Shown here: one piece after another, positions 1 through 5,475 of the stretch
How positions within the stretch are numbered: the first letter of the stretch is position 1
How the letters are laid out: every line of letters begins with the position of its first letter
Origin: Chloroflexota bacterium
GTDB taxonomy: Bacteria; Chloroflexota; Limnocylindria; P2-11E
Length of the DNA: 5,475 nt
Direction: 5' to 3'
NCBI GenBank assembly: GCA_016875665.1
Contig: VGPA01000102.1
Coordinates: forward strand, 1-5,475
Translations under genes and position numbers: made by a program
The notes under the pieces: model-generated
The model's database searches: none
What the model saw: only the letters and a program-made list of their open reading frames with translations
Told to the model about the DNA's origin: nothing

Positions 1-267
1 CAGCTCCGCGGCGGCGCGCGCCGCGCGGACCGACGCGCCCGATGCCGCGCGCAGCCAGCGGTACATGCCCGTCGCGAGGTCCCAATCGTTGTTCCAGCCC
101 CCGGCCTCGCGCCACACGCGCACGTCGTCGCGCCCCACCGCCTCGCCGTCGTCGGCCAGGCCCGCATCGTGGACCAGGAGCCACTGGACCGTGCGCATGA
201 CCGCGACCGTGTACGAACGGCTGGTGTCGACGAGGACCCCGTCCACGTCGAACACCACCGTGTCCAT
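1..267 (-). CDS. HAD-superfamily (subfamily IA-like) hydrolase, N-terminal 89 residues, cut by left window edge
   Basis: Seen: the minus frame from ATG at 267 stays open to base 1 and gives 89 residues. Residues 5-14 read VFDVDGVLVD, the HAD motif I DxDG(V/T)(L/V): D7 would be the nucleophile and D9 the acid/base. A helical cap region follows, with AGGWNNDWDL at 55-64. From memory, that cap signature, together with the 'VDTSRSY' stretch, resembles the HAD-IA 'hypothetical 1' group (TIGR01548 type), members of which I recall as linked to histidine-biosynthesis genes. That link is recalled, not shown here. Expected role is a cytosolic Mg-dependent phosphatase of a small phosphorylated metabolite; the substrate is unknown. 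Motifs II to IV lie outside the window, so an intact active site cannot be confirmed. The start is fixed by the motif lying only six residues in. It begins 2 bases after the dnaE stop (TGA-CC-ATG). The minus strand has no Shine-Dalgarno there, only pyrimidine-rich CCTCCT, which points to reinitiation by ribosomes finishing dnaE. Confidence 0.85.
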   Translation of the reverse strand, partial: MDTVVFDVDGVLVDTSRSYTVAVMRTVQWLLVHDAGLADDGEAVGRDDVRVWREAGGWNNDWDLATGMYRWLRAASGASVRAARAAAEL

Positions 268-269
268 GG

Positions 270-3200
270 TCAGGAGGCGGTTCCCGCGGGGAGCGCGACG
301 TCCACCACGCCCGGGCCGACCTCGGCCATCACGGCGGCCTGGAGTCCGACCGACGGCTGCACCTTGAACGCGGTCTTCATGCGCTCCATCCGACCCTCTC
401 GGCGGGGCAGCTCGAGGACGACGGGCACCGTGCCAGGGTACTTGCCGAGCACGGTCATCACGCGCTGGAAGATGGCGATCGAGCGTTCGTAGTCAAGCGC
501 CTCGCGGAAGCTCACCACCACCTGCGCATCGCCGCTGACCTGCACCGGCGGCGGGAGCGGCGGTGCGACCGGGCGCACCGGCTCGACGACCATCTCCTGC
601 CTCGGCGGCATCGCGCGGCGGCGCGCGGCGATCTGGCCCTTGCGGCTCTCCGCGAACGTCTTCATGTCCTGGATCCCCTGCTCGCTGAACGGCACCGCGT
701 GCTCGACGAGGATTTTCGGGTTGTCGTCCCGCTCCTCGACCCGCGCGAGCACGATCAAGATCTCGTCGGCGTTCCACACCGCGGCGGTCTTCTCATACGT
801 CCGCGGGAACACGGTCGCTTCGGTCGAGCCGGTCAGGTCCTCGATCTGCGCGAACACCATCAGTGCCTTCTTCTGCGTGATGTGCTTCCGCGCGGTGGTC
901 ACCACGCACACGAGCGTCACGAGATCGTCCGGCGACGACTCCTTCAACTGGGCGATGTGCGAGACCTCCGGGAGCTCGCCGACCCGCGCGGCGACGTCCT
1001 TGAGGGGGTGGTCCGAGATGTAGATCCCGATGAGCTCCTTCTCCCACGAGAGCAGCTCCCGGCGCGGCGCCTCGGTGTCACCGAGGGCCGCCACCGGGGC
1101 CGCGGAAGCGCTCACCTCGCCGAACAGGCCGAGCTGGCCCGCGGCACGGTCCTTCTGCTCGCGCTGCGCCGTCGAGAGCACCGCATCGAGCGCGCTGAGC
1201 TGCGCTTGGCGGCGCCCGAAGGCGTCGCACGCGCCGGCCTTGATCAGCGACTCCAGCACCCGCTTGTTGTTCCGCTGGAGATCGATCCGCACGCAAAGAT
1301 CCTCGAGCGAGGCGAACGCCGCACCCGCGCGGCGCGCCTCGACGATGCTCTCGATCGCGCCCTCGCCCACGTTCTTGATCGCGCCGAGCCCGAAGCGGAT
1401 CGCGTCGCCTTCCACCGTGAACGCGTACACGGAGGCGTTGACGTCGGGCTTGAGCACCGACACGCCGAGGCGCCGGCACTCCGCAACCGCGATCGCGACG
1501 CGCTCCGCGTCGCCCATGTCCGACGAAAGCACCGCCGTCATGTACTCGACGGGGAAGTTCGCCTTGAGATAGGCGGTGTGGTACGCGATCAGCCCGTAGA
1601 TGGCGGCGTGCGCGCGGTTGAACCCGTAACGCGCGAACGGCTCGAAGTCGCGCCAGACGGACTCGATGGTCGCGGCCGGGACGCCGAGCTTGGTCGCTCC
1701 GGCGACGAACTTCTCCTTCTGCGCATCCAGCTTGTCGCGGAACTTCTTGCGCACCGCGTAGCAGAGGACGTCGGCCTCGCCCAGGGTGAAGCCGGCGAGC
1801 GCCTGTGTCACCGCCATCACGTCCTCCTGGTAGACCATCACTCCGTACGTCGACCGCAGCACGGGCTCCAGGCTCGGGTGCGCGAACGTCACGGGCTCTA
1901 GCCCGTGCTTGCGCTTGATGTAGGAAGGGATGTAGTCCATCGGGCCGGGACGGAACAGCGCGACCATGGCCATGACGTCCTCGACGCGGTCCGGCTTCAG
2001 GTCGCGGATGTGGCGCCGCATCCCCGGGGACTCCAGCTGGAACAGGCCCGTGGTCTCGCCCGAGGCGAGCAGGGCGAAGGTCTTCTTGTCGTCGAGCGGG
2101 ATCGTCTCGCGGTCGATCCTCACCCCGCGGTGCGCCTCGATCAGCTCCAGCGCGCGGCAGAGGATCGTGAGGTTCCGGAGGCCGAGGAAGTCGAACTTGA
2201 GGAGCCCGAGCTTCTCGATGCCTCCGTCTTCGAACTGGGTCTGGATGCCGTCCTGCTTGCCCTTCGGACGCTCGAGCGGGACGAGCTCGATCAGCGGGTC
2301 TCCGGAGATCACGACCCCTGCCGCGTGCGTCCCGGTCGAGCGGACGAGGCCCTCCACGCTCTCGGCGAGGTCGAGCAGGCGCTCCACCTGCGGATCGGCG
2401 GCGGCCATGTCCGCGAGCTCCGCGACGTTCGCGCGGGAGTCGGCGAGAGGCGGCGCCGCGGGCCCGGTGGGGATCGTCTTGGCGATCCGGTCGGCGTCGC
2501 CGTACGGCATGCCGAGCACGCGCGCCGTGTCTCGCACGGCCGCGCGCGCGAGCATCCGGTTGAAGGTGACGATCTGCGCGACCCGGTCGGCGCCGTACTT
2601 CTGGGTCACGTACGCGATCACCTCGTCGCGCCGGTCGTCCATGAAATCGACGTCGATGTCCGGCATCGTGTAGCGCTCGAGGTTGAGGAAGCGCTCGAAG
2701 ATGAGCCCGTACTTGATCGGGTCGATGTCGGTGAGGCCGATCGCGTAGTTCACGAGCGAGCCGCCGGCCGAGCCGCGGACCGCGGTGAGGATGCCGCGCT
2801 GGTGCGCGAAGTGGATGAAGTCCTGCACGATGAGGATGTAGGCGCTGTAGCCCATCTTCGCGATCACGGCGAGCTCGTTGTCGAGCCGCGCCCGGAGCGC
2901 CGGCGCGATCTCGCCGTAGCGGGCCTTCACCCCGGCCTCGGCCATCAGGCGGAGCTGCTCGTCGACGGTGCGGCCGCCCGGAACGGCGAAGTGCGGCAGG
3001 CGGAGCTCGCCGAGCGGGAGCGTCAAATCCGTCGCGGCCGCGATCCTGAGCGTGTTCTCGAGCGCCTTGTCGATCTGCTTGCGCTCGGCCGGTGCCCAGC
3101 GGTCCTTCGCCATGAGCCGGTCGCGGAGGTCGTCGATCGACTTCAGGAACAGCTGGTCGTTCATGCGGAGGCGCTGCTGCTCGTCGAGCGTCTTGCCCGA

Positions 3201-3884
3201 CTGGATGCACACCATCACATCCTGCGCGGCGGCGTCCTCGGCGCGCACGTAGTGGGCGTCGTTGGTCACCACGAGCGGGACGCCGGTCCGGCGGCTCACT
3301 TCGAGGATGCCCCTGAAGACGGCCTCCTGCTCCGGGATGCCGTGGTCCATCAGCTCGAGGTAGTAGCCGCCCTCGCCGAACATCTCCTGATGCGCCATCG
3401 CCACGGCGCATGCCGCGTCGATCCCCTCGTCCTGGATCGCCCGGCCGATCTCGCCTTGGAGGCAGGCGGAGAGCGCGATCAGGCCGCCGTGCTTTTCGCG
3501 CAGGAGCTCCTTGTCCATCCGCGGCCGGTAGTAGTAGCCCTCGAGGTGGGCGCTCGTCACGAGCGAGACCAGGTTCCGGTAGCCCTTCAGGTTCTTCGCG
3601 AGGAGCACGAGATGAAAAGGACGGCCGTGGCCCTCGATCTTGGGGTCGCGCGAGTGGCGGCTCTCGCGGGCGACGTAGGCCTCGACCCCGATGATCGGCT
3701 TGATCCCGTGCTCTTTGGCGATCGAGTAGAAGTCGATCGCCCCGTACAGGGCGCCGTGGTCGGTGAGGCCCATCGCCGGCTGGCCGAGCTCTTTGGCGCG
3801 CTGGATCAGCGCGGAGAGGCGCGAGAGCCCGTCAAGGACGCTGTACTCGCTGTGGGTGTGGAGGTGGACGAACTCGCTGCTCGT
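270..3884 (-). CDS. dnaE: DNA polymerase III alpha subunit (DnaE), complete; start codon probably ACG
   Basis: Replicative polymerase that copies the chromosome within the Pol III holoenzyme. From ACG at 3884 the protein is 1204 residues, usual for DnaE. Domains in order: PHP (about 1-275) with HLHTH, TDHG, GVEAYV, SAC and NDAHY motifs; palm and fingers with a glycine loop RGSAGGS near 370; catalytic PDIDVDF (D409, D411) and KFDFLG (D565), matching E. coli D401, D403 and D555; YQEDVM near 683; GFNRAHA near 755; internal clamp-binding motif QLGLF starting at 917 (E. coli QADMF at 920); OB fold about 985-1060; a proline-rich linker; and a C-terminal domain of the tau-binding region type. PHP metal ligands look complete (H9, H11, D18, H43, E68, H91, C141, D209, H211), unlike degenerate E. 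coli, so it may proofread. The first in-frame ATG is at 3773 and would remove 37 residues including HLHTHSEYS, so I reject it. No ATG, GTG or TTG lies between the in-frame TGA (3897-3899) and that motif. ACG AGC AGC GAG TTC sits where family members start with ATG. A sequencing or assembly error, or a mutation, is the main alternative. The HAD gene follows after 2 bases. Confidence 0.95.
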   Translation of the reverse strand, partial: TSSEFVHLHTHSEYSVLDGLSRLSALIQRAKELGQPAMGLTDHGALYGAIDFYSIAKEHGIKPIIGVEAYVARESRHSRDPKIEGHGRPFHLVLLAKNLKGYRNLVSLVTSAHLEGYYYRPRMDKELLREKHGGLIALSACLQGEIGRAIQDEGIDAACAVAMAHQEMFGEGGYYLELMDHGIPEQEAVFRGILEVSRRTGVPLVVTNDAHYVRAEDAAAQDVMVCIQSGKTLDEQQRLRMNDQLFLKSIDDLRDRLMAKDRWAPAERKQIDKALENTLRIAAATDLTLPLGELRLPHFAVPGGRTVDEQLRLMAEAGVKARYGEIAPALRARLDNELAVIAKMGYSAYILIVQDFIHFAHQRGILTAVRGSAGGSLVNYAIGLTDIDPIKYGLIFERFLNLERYTMPDIDVDFMDDRRDEVIAYVTQKYGADRVAQIVTFNRMLARAAVRDTARVLGMPYGDADRIAKTIPTGPAAPPLADSRANVAELADMAAADPQVERLLDLAESVEGLVRSTGTHAAGVVISGDPLIELVPLERPKGKQDGIQTQFEDGGIEKLGLLKFDFLGLRNLTILCRALELIEAHRGVRIDRETIPLDDKKTFALLASGETTGLFQLESPGMRRHIRDLKPDRVEDVMAMVALFRPGPMDYIPSYIKRKHGLEPVTFAHPSLEPVLRSTYGVMVYQEDVMAVTQALAGFTLGEADVLCYAVRKKFRDKLDAQKEKFVAGATKLGVPAATIESVWRDFEPFARYGFNRAHAAIYGLIAYHTAYLKANFPVEYMTAVLSSDMGDAERVAIAVAECRRLGVSVLKPDVNASVYAFTVEGDAIRFGLGAIKNVGEGAIESIVEARRAGAAFASLEDLCVRIDLQRNNKRVLESLIKAGACDAFGRRQAQLSALDAVLSTAQREQKDRAAGQLGLFGEVSASAAPVAALGDTEAPRRELLSWEKELIGIYISDHPLKDVAARVGELPEVSHIAQLKESSPDDLVTLVCVVTTARKHITQKKALMVFAQIEDLTGSTEATVFPRTYEKTAAVWNADEILIVLARVEERDDNPKILVEHAVPFSEQGIQDMKTFAESRKGQIAARRRAMPPRQEMVVEPVRPVAPPLPPPVQVSGDAQVVVSFREALDYERSIAIFQRVMTVLGKYPGTVPVVLELPRREGRMERMKTAFKVQPSVGLQAAVMAEVGPGVVDVALPAGTAS

Positions 3885-3949
3885 GTCTCGGCCCTCTCAG
3901 CGTCTTGGGGGAAGCACCGCGACGCGGGTTGAGTCTAGGGTAGGGCGCG
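3885..3949. promoter_or_regulatory. Divergent intergenic region between dnaE and the PAP2 gene
   Basis: These 65 bases separate the proposed dnaE start (leftward) from the PAP2 ATG (rightward), so promoters for both should lie here or extend into the 5' ends of the genes. I find no convincing -35/-10 pair in either direction. A TAGACT on the minus strand (positions 3937-3932) matches 4 of 6 bases of a -10 box but has no -35 partner at proper spacing. The sequence includes an 11-base palindrome CCGCGACGCGG (3917-3927). The PAP2 start is preceded by a weak GGGTAGGG. Promoter content is therefore inferred from layout only. Confidence 0.35.
3892..3897 (-). promoter_or_regulatory. Shine-Dalgarno-like site that decides the dnaE start
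   Basis: The minus strand reads AGAGGG here, followed by a 7-base spacer (CCGAGAC) and then ACG at 3884-3882. GAGG can pair with the anti-Shine-Dalgarno CCUC. The spacing is near optimal for a start at 3884, and no ATG, GTG or TTG in the dnaE frame falls within reach. The site abuts the in-frame TGA at 3899-3897, so a ribosome finishing any short upstream frame would stop on top of it. The match is partial (4 to 5 bases), so its strength is uncertain. Confidence 0.5.
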
Positions 3950-4576
3950 ATGTCCCGCCGGTCCGTCGGCATCCTCCTGGCGAGCGCGGCGGTGTTCCTT
4001 CTGTTCGCCGCCCTGATCAGCGTCGGCGCGACCAAGGCGGTCGACCGAGACTTCACCCTCTGGGTTCAATCGTTCGCCTCCCCTGCCCTCGACCGGGTCG
4101 CGAACCTGAGCACCATCCTCGGGCAGTCGACCCTGGGCGGCGCGGCCGCCTTGGCCCTGTCGCTGCTGCTCTTTGCGCGCGGCGCCCGCTGGGCGGCGCT
4201 GGCCCCGCTGCTCATCGGCGTGACCGTGCTCATCGAGCTGCCCGGCAAGCTGCTGCTGACGCACCCGTCGCCGCCGCACGAGTTCATCCGCACCTCGTTC
4301 AATCCGCTCGGCATCCACCTGCGCACCCCGTCGTCGTTCCCGAGCGGCCACGTCGCGCGGACCGTGTTCTTCGCGTGGCTCCTCTGGGAGCTCGTCCCCG
4401 CCCGCCCGCTCCGGTTCCTTGTGCTCGCGGTCGCCACGGTCACGCCGCTCCTGCGGATCTACCTCGGTGACCACTGGGTGAGCGACACGATCGGCGGCGT
4501 CGCGACCGGCACCATCGCGGGCGTGCTCGCGGTCGAGTGGTACCGCCGCTTCCATCGCAATCGGAGACCCGCATGA
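3950..4576 (+). CDS. PAP2-superfamily integral membrane phosphatase (undecaprenyl-diphosphatase / lipid phosphatase type)
   Basis: A 208-residue, very hydrophobic protein with about six membrane helices (roughly 7-27, 61-77, 81-97, 136-149, 153-170, 181-197). Type-2 phosphatidic acid phosphatase motifs are in order: K100 with SP at 107-108 (motif 1, normally KX6RP, here KX6SP); PSGH at 131-134 with catalytic H134; and RX5HX3D with R169, H175 and D179. These form the family's phospho-histidine active site, usually facing the outside of the cytoplasmic membrane, where they dephosphorylate lipid phosphates such as undecaprenyl diphosphate or phosphatidate. The exact substrate cannot be told. The length is normal. 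The ATG at 3950 places the first helix right after MSRRS, with a weak purine-rich site (TAGGG) ahead of it. The motif 1 Arg-to-Ser change may be a subfamily trait or may lower activity. The gene is divergent from dnaE and lies 10 bases before the AICAR transformylase gene, so it is probably co-transcribed with it. Confidence 0.92.
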   Translation: MSRRSVGILLASAAVFLLFAALISVGATKAVDRDFTLWVQSFASPALDRVANLSTILGQSTLGGAAALALSLLLFARGARWAALAPLLIGVTVLIELPGKLLLTHPSPPHEFIRTSFNPLGIHLRTPSSFPSGHVARTVFFAWLLWELVPARPLRFLVLAVATVTPLLRIYLGDHWVSDTIGGVATGTIAGVLAVEWYRRFHRNRRPA

Positions 4577-4600
4577 GCCGAGAGAGATGAGCAGGGAGCT
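4573..4600 (+). repeat. Imperfect 14-base tandem duplication spanning the start of the AICAR transformylase gene
   Basis: ATGAGCCGAGAGAG (4573-4586) is followed directly by ATGAGCAGGGAGCT (4587-4600); the first 12 bases match at 10 positions and both copies encode M-S-R-E. The first copy starts inside the PAP2 stop (A-TGA) and opens a five-codon frame, MSRER, whose TGA (4588-4590) overlaps the ATG of the second copy. The second copy is the true start, because only it leads into LRYGMNPHQ. The first copy also supplies the GAGAGAG purine tract just before that start. Confidence 0.5.
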
Positions 4601-5475
4601 GAAGCTGCGCTACGGCATGAATCCGCACCAGGCTCCCGCACGCGTGATCGCCGACGGCCCGATGCCGATCCAGGTTCTCAGCGGCGCACCCGGGATGATC
4701 AACGTCCTCGACGCCCTCAACGCATGGCAGCTCGTGCGCGAGCTCCGCGCCGCGTGCGGGCTCCCGGCCGCAGCGTCCTTCAAGCACGTCAGCCCAAGCG
4801 GCGCCGCGCTCGGCCTCCCGCTCACGGACGCGGACCGCGCGGCCTACTTCACGGGCAGCGGCCCGCTCAGCCCGCTCGCGGCCGCGTACGCGCGCGCACG
4901 GGGCACCGACCGCCTGGCCTCGTTCGGCGACCTGATCGCGCTCAGCGATCCGGTGGACGCGTCGGCCGCGGCGCTGATCCGGCAGGAGGTTTCCGACGGC
5001 GTCATCGCCCCGGCGTACGACGCCGACGCGCTCGCGCTCCTGCGCGGCAAGCGCGGCGGCACGTACCTCGTGCTCGCGATCGATCCCGGATACGAGCCGG
5101 ATCCCACCGAGTCGCGCACGCTCTTCGGGCTGCGCGTCGAGCAGCAGCGCAACGACGCGGTCATCGGCCCGCGGCTCCTCGAGCGCGTGGTCACCACGCG
5201 CACCGAGCTTCCGGCGGAGGCGCGCCGCGACCTCCTGCTCGCGCTCGTCACTCTGAAGTACACGCAGTCCAACTCGGTGTGCCTGGCGAAGGACGGCCAG
5301 ACCATCGGCGTGGGCGCGGGCCAGCAGTCGCGCGTCGACTGCGTGCGCCTCGCCGCGTCCAAGGCGGAGCGCTGGTGGCTGCGCCGGCACCCGCGCGCGC
5401 TCGGCCTGCGCTTCGTGAAGGGGGCGGGGCGCCCCGACCGCGACAACGCGCTCGACGCGTTCGTGCGCGGCAACC
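4587..5475 (+). CDS. purH: Stand-alone AICAR transformylase (phosphoribosylaminoimidazolecarboxamide formyltransferase), cut by right window edge
   Basis: Catalyses the formyl transfer from 10-formyl-tetrahydrofolate to AICAR, giving FAICAR, the penultimate step of purine (IMP) synthesis in the cytosol. Seen: 296 residues from ATG 4587 to the window end, starting MSRELKLRYGMNPHQ. Family landmarks follow: LSGAPGMINVLDALNAWQL (31-49), catalytic Lys-His in SFKHVSPSGAA (K66, H67, corresponding to human ATIC K266 and H267), SFGDLIALSDPVD (112-124), REVSDGVIAP-like segment (132-142), and YTQSNSV (N229) with GAGQQSR (243-249). The close correspondence to human ATIC at an offset of about 200 residues shows it is the C-terminal transformylase domain of the eukaryote-like type. 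The N-terminal IMP cyclohydrolase domain is absent: the gene begins at the domain boundary, and the DNA upstream is PAP2. I recall stand-alone bacterial forms of about 390 residues, so roughly 95 residues should lie outside. The symbol purH is used for the transformylase half only. Probably in an operon with PAP2, with a weak GAGAGAG ribosome site. Confidence 0.93.
   Translation, partial: MSRELKLRYGMNPHQAPARVIADGPMPIQVLSGAPGMINVLDALNAWQLVRELRAACGLPAAASFKHVSPSGAALGLPLTDADRAAYFTGSGPLSPLAAAYARARGTDRLASFGDLIALSDPVDASAAALIRQEVSDGVIAPAYDADALALLRGKRGGTYLVLAIDPGYEPDPTESRTLFGLRVEQQRNDAVIGPRLLERVVTTRTELPAEARRDLLLALVTLKYTQSNSVCLAKDGQTIGVGAGQQSRVDCVRLAASKAERWWLRRHPRALGLRFVKGAGRPDRDNALDAFVRGN

Noticed and set aside
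699..1901. A 400-residue plus-strand frame across the 3' half of dnaE
   Set aside because: Antisense shadow, rich in Arg, Leu, Glu and His, with no motif and no ribosome site.
1078..3411. A 777-residue minus-strand frame overlapping dnaE out of frame
   Set aside because: Composition is almost entirely Arg, Gly, Ala, Pro and Asp, typical of a shifted frame; dnaE motifs are intact in the other frame throughout.
3917..3927. Palindrome CCGCGACGCGG as an operator or hairpin
   Set aside because: It is only 11 bases, all G/C apart from the centre, and could fold to no more than a 4-base stem; such palindromes are common by chance at this GC content.
1905..3932. A 675-residue open frame on the plus strand across the 5' half of dnaE
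   Set aside because: It uses the same codon register as dnaE read backwards, is low-complexity (rich in Val, Leu, Glu, Arg, Asp, His), has no recognisable motif, and is the usual antisense shadow of a GC-rich gene.
3832..4056. A minus-strand frame of 74 residues spanning the dnaE start, considered as a frameshifted dnaE N-terminus
   Set aside because: It runs through the HLHTH region in the wrong frame (PPPHPQRVQRP) and antisense into PAP2; the dnaE frame itself encodes an intact N-terminus, so no frameshift is needed inside the coding part.
4440..5390. A 316-residue minus-strand frame opposite the transformylase gene
   Set aside because: It lies antisense to a gene with clear catalytic motifs, starts and ends without gene-like context, and has shadow composition.

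Overview
The window is a chromosomal, strongly GC-rich stretch of bacterial DNA. Codon third positions are almost all G or C in every real gene, and long open frames lie antisense to the genes, as expected at high GC. There are no mobile elements, rRNA, tRNA or CRISPR repeats. It holds four protein genes in two divergent pairs. The style of the DNA polymerase (for example the 'YQEDVM' and 'GFNRAHA' variants of usual DnaE signatures) reminds me of high-GC Chloroflexota-type bacteria, but that is a weak inference from memory and the phylum is not established.

Left part, minus strand: dnaE, the replicative DNA polymerase III alpha subunit, fills about two thirds of the window. It is followed after only 2 bases by the start of a HAD-superfamily phosphatase gene that runs off the left edge. 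The two are almost certainly co-transcribed and probably translationally coupled.

Middle: a region of about 65 bases separates the divergent dnaE and PAP2 genes and must hold the start signals of both. The dnaE frame has no ATG, GTG or TTG before the conserved PHP motif. The best-placed start is an ACG codon behind a Shine-Dalgarno-like AGAGGG, with an in-frame TGA just upstream. This is the most surprising observation in the window.

Right part, plus strand: a six-helix PAP2-family membrane phosphatase is followed 10 bases later by a stand-alone AICAR transformylase of the eukaryote-like (ATIC C-terminal) type, which runs off the right edge. It lacks the IMP cyclohydrolase domain normally fused in PurH. 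The junction between these genes is an imperfect 14-base tandem repeat that carries two start codons and two ATGA stop/start overlaps.

The genes serve DNA replication, a small phosphatase role, membrane lipid phosphate metabolism and purine synthesis. They do not form an obvious single pathway, and I see no defence or other exotic system. The points of interest are the dnaE start, the split purine enzyme and the two tightly packed gene junctions.
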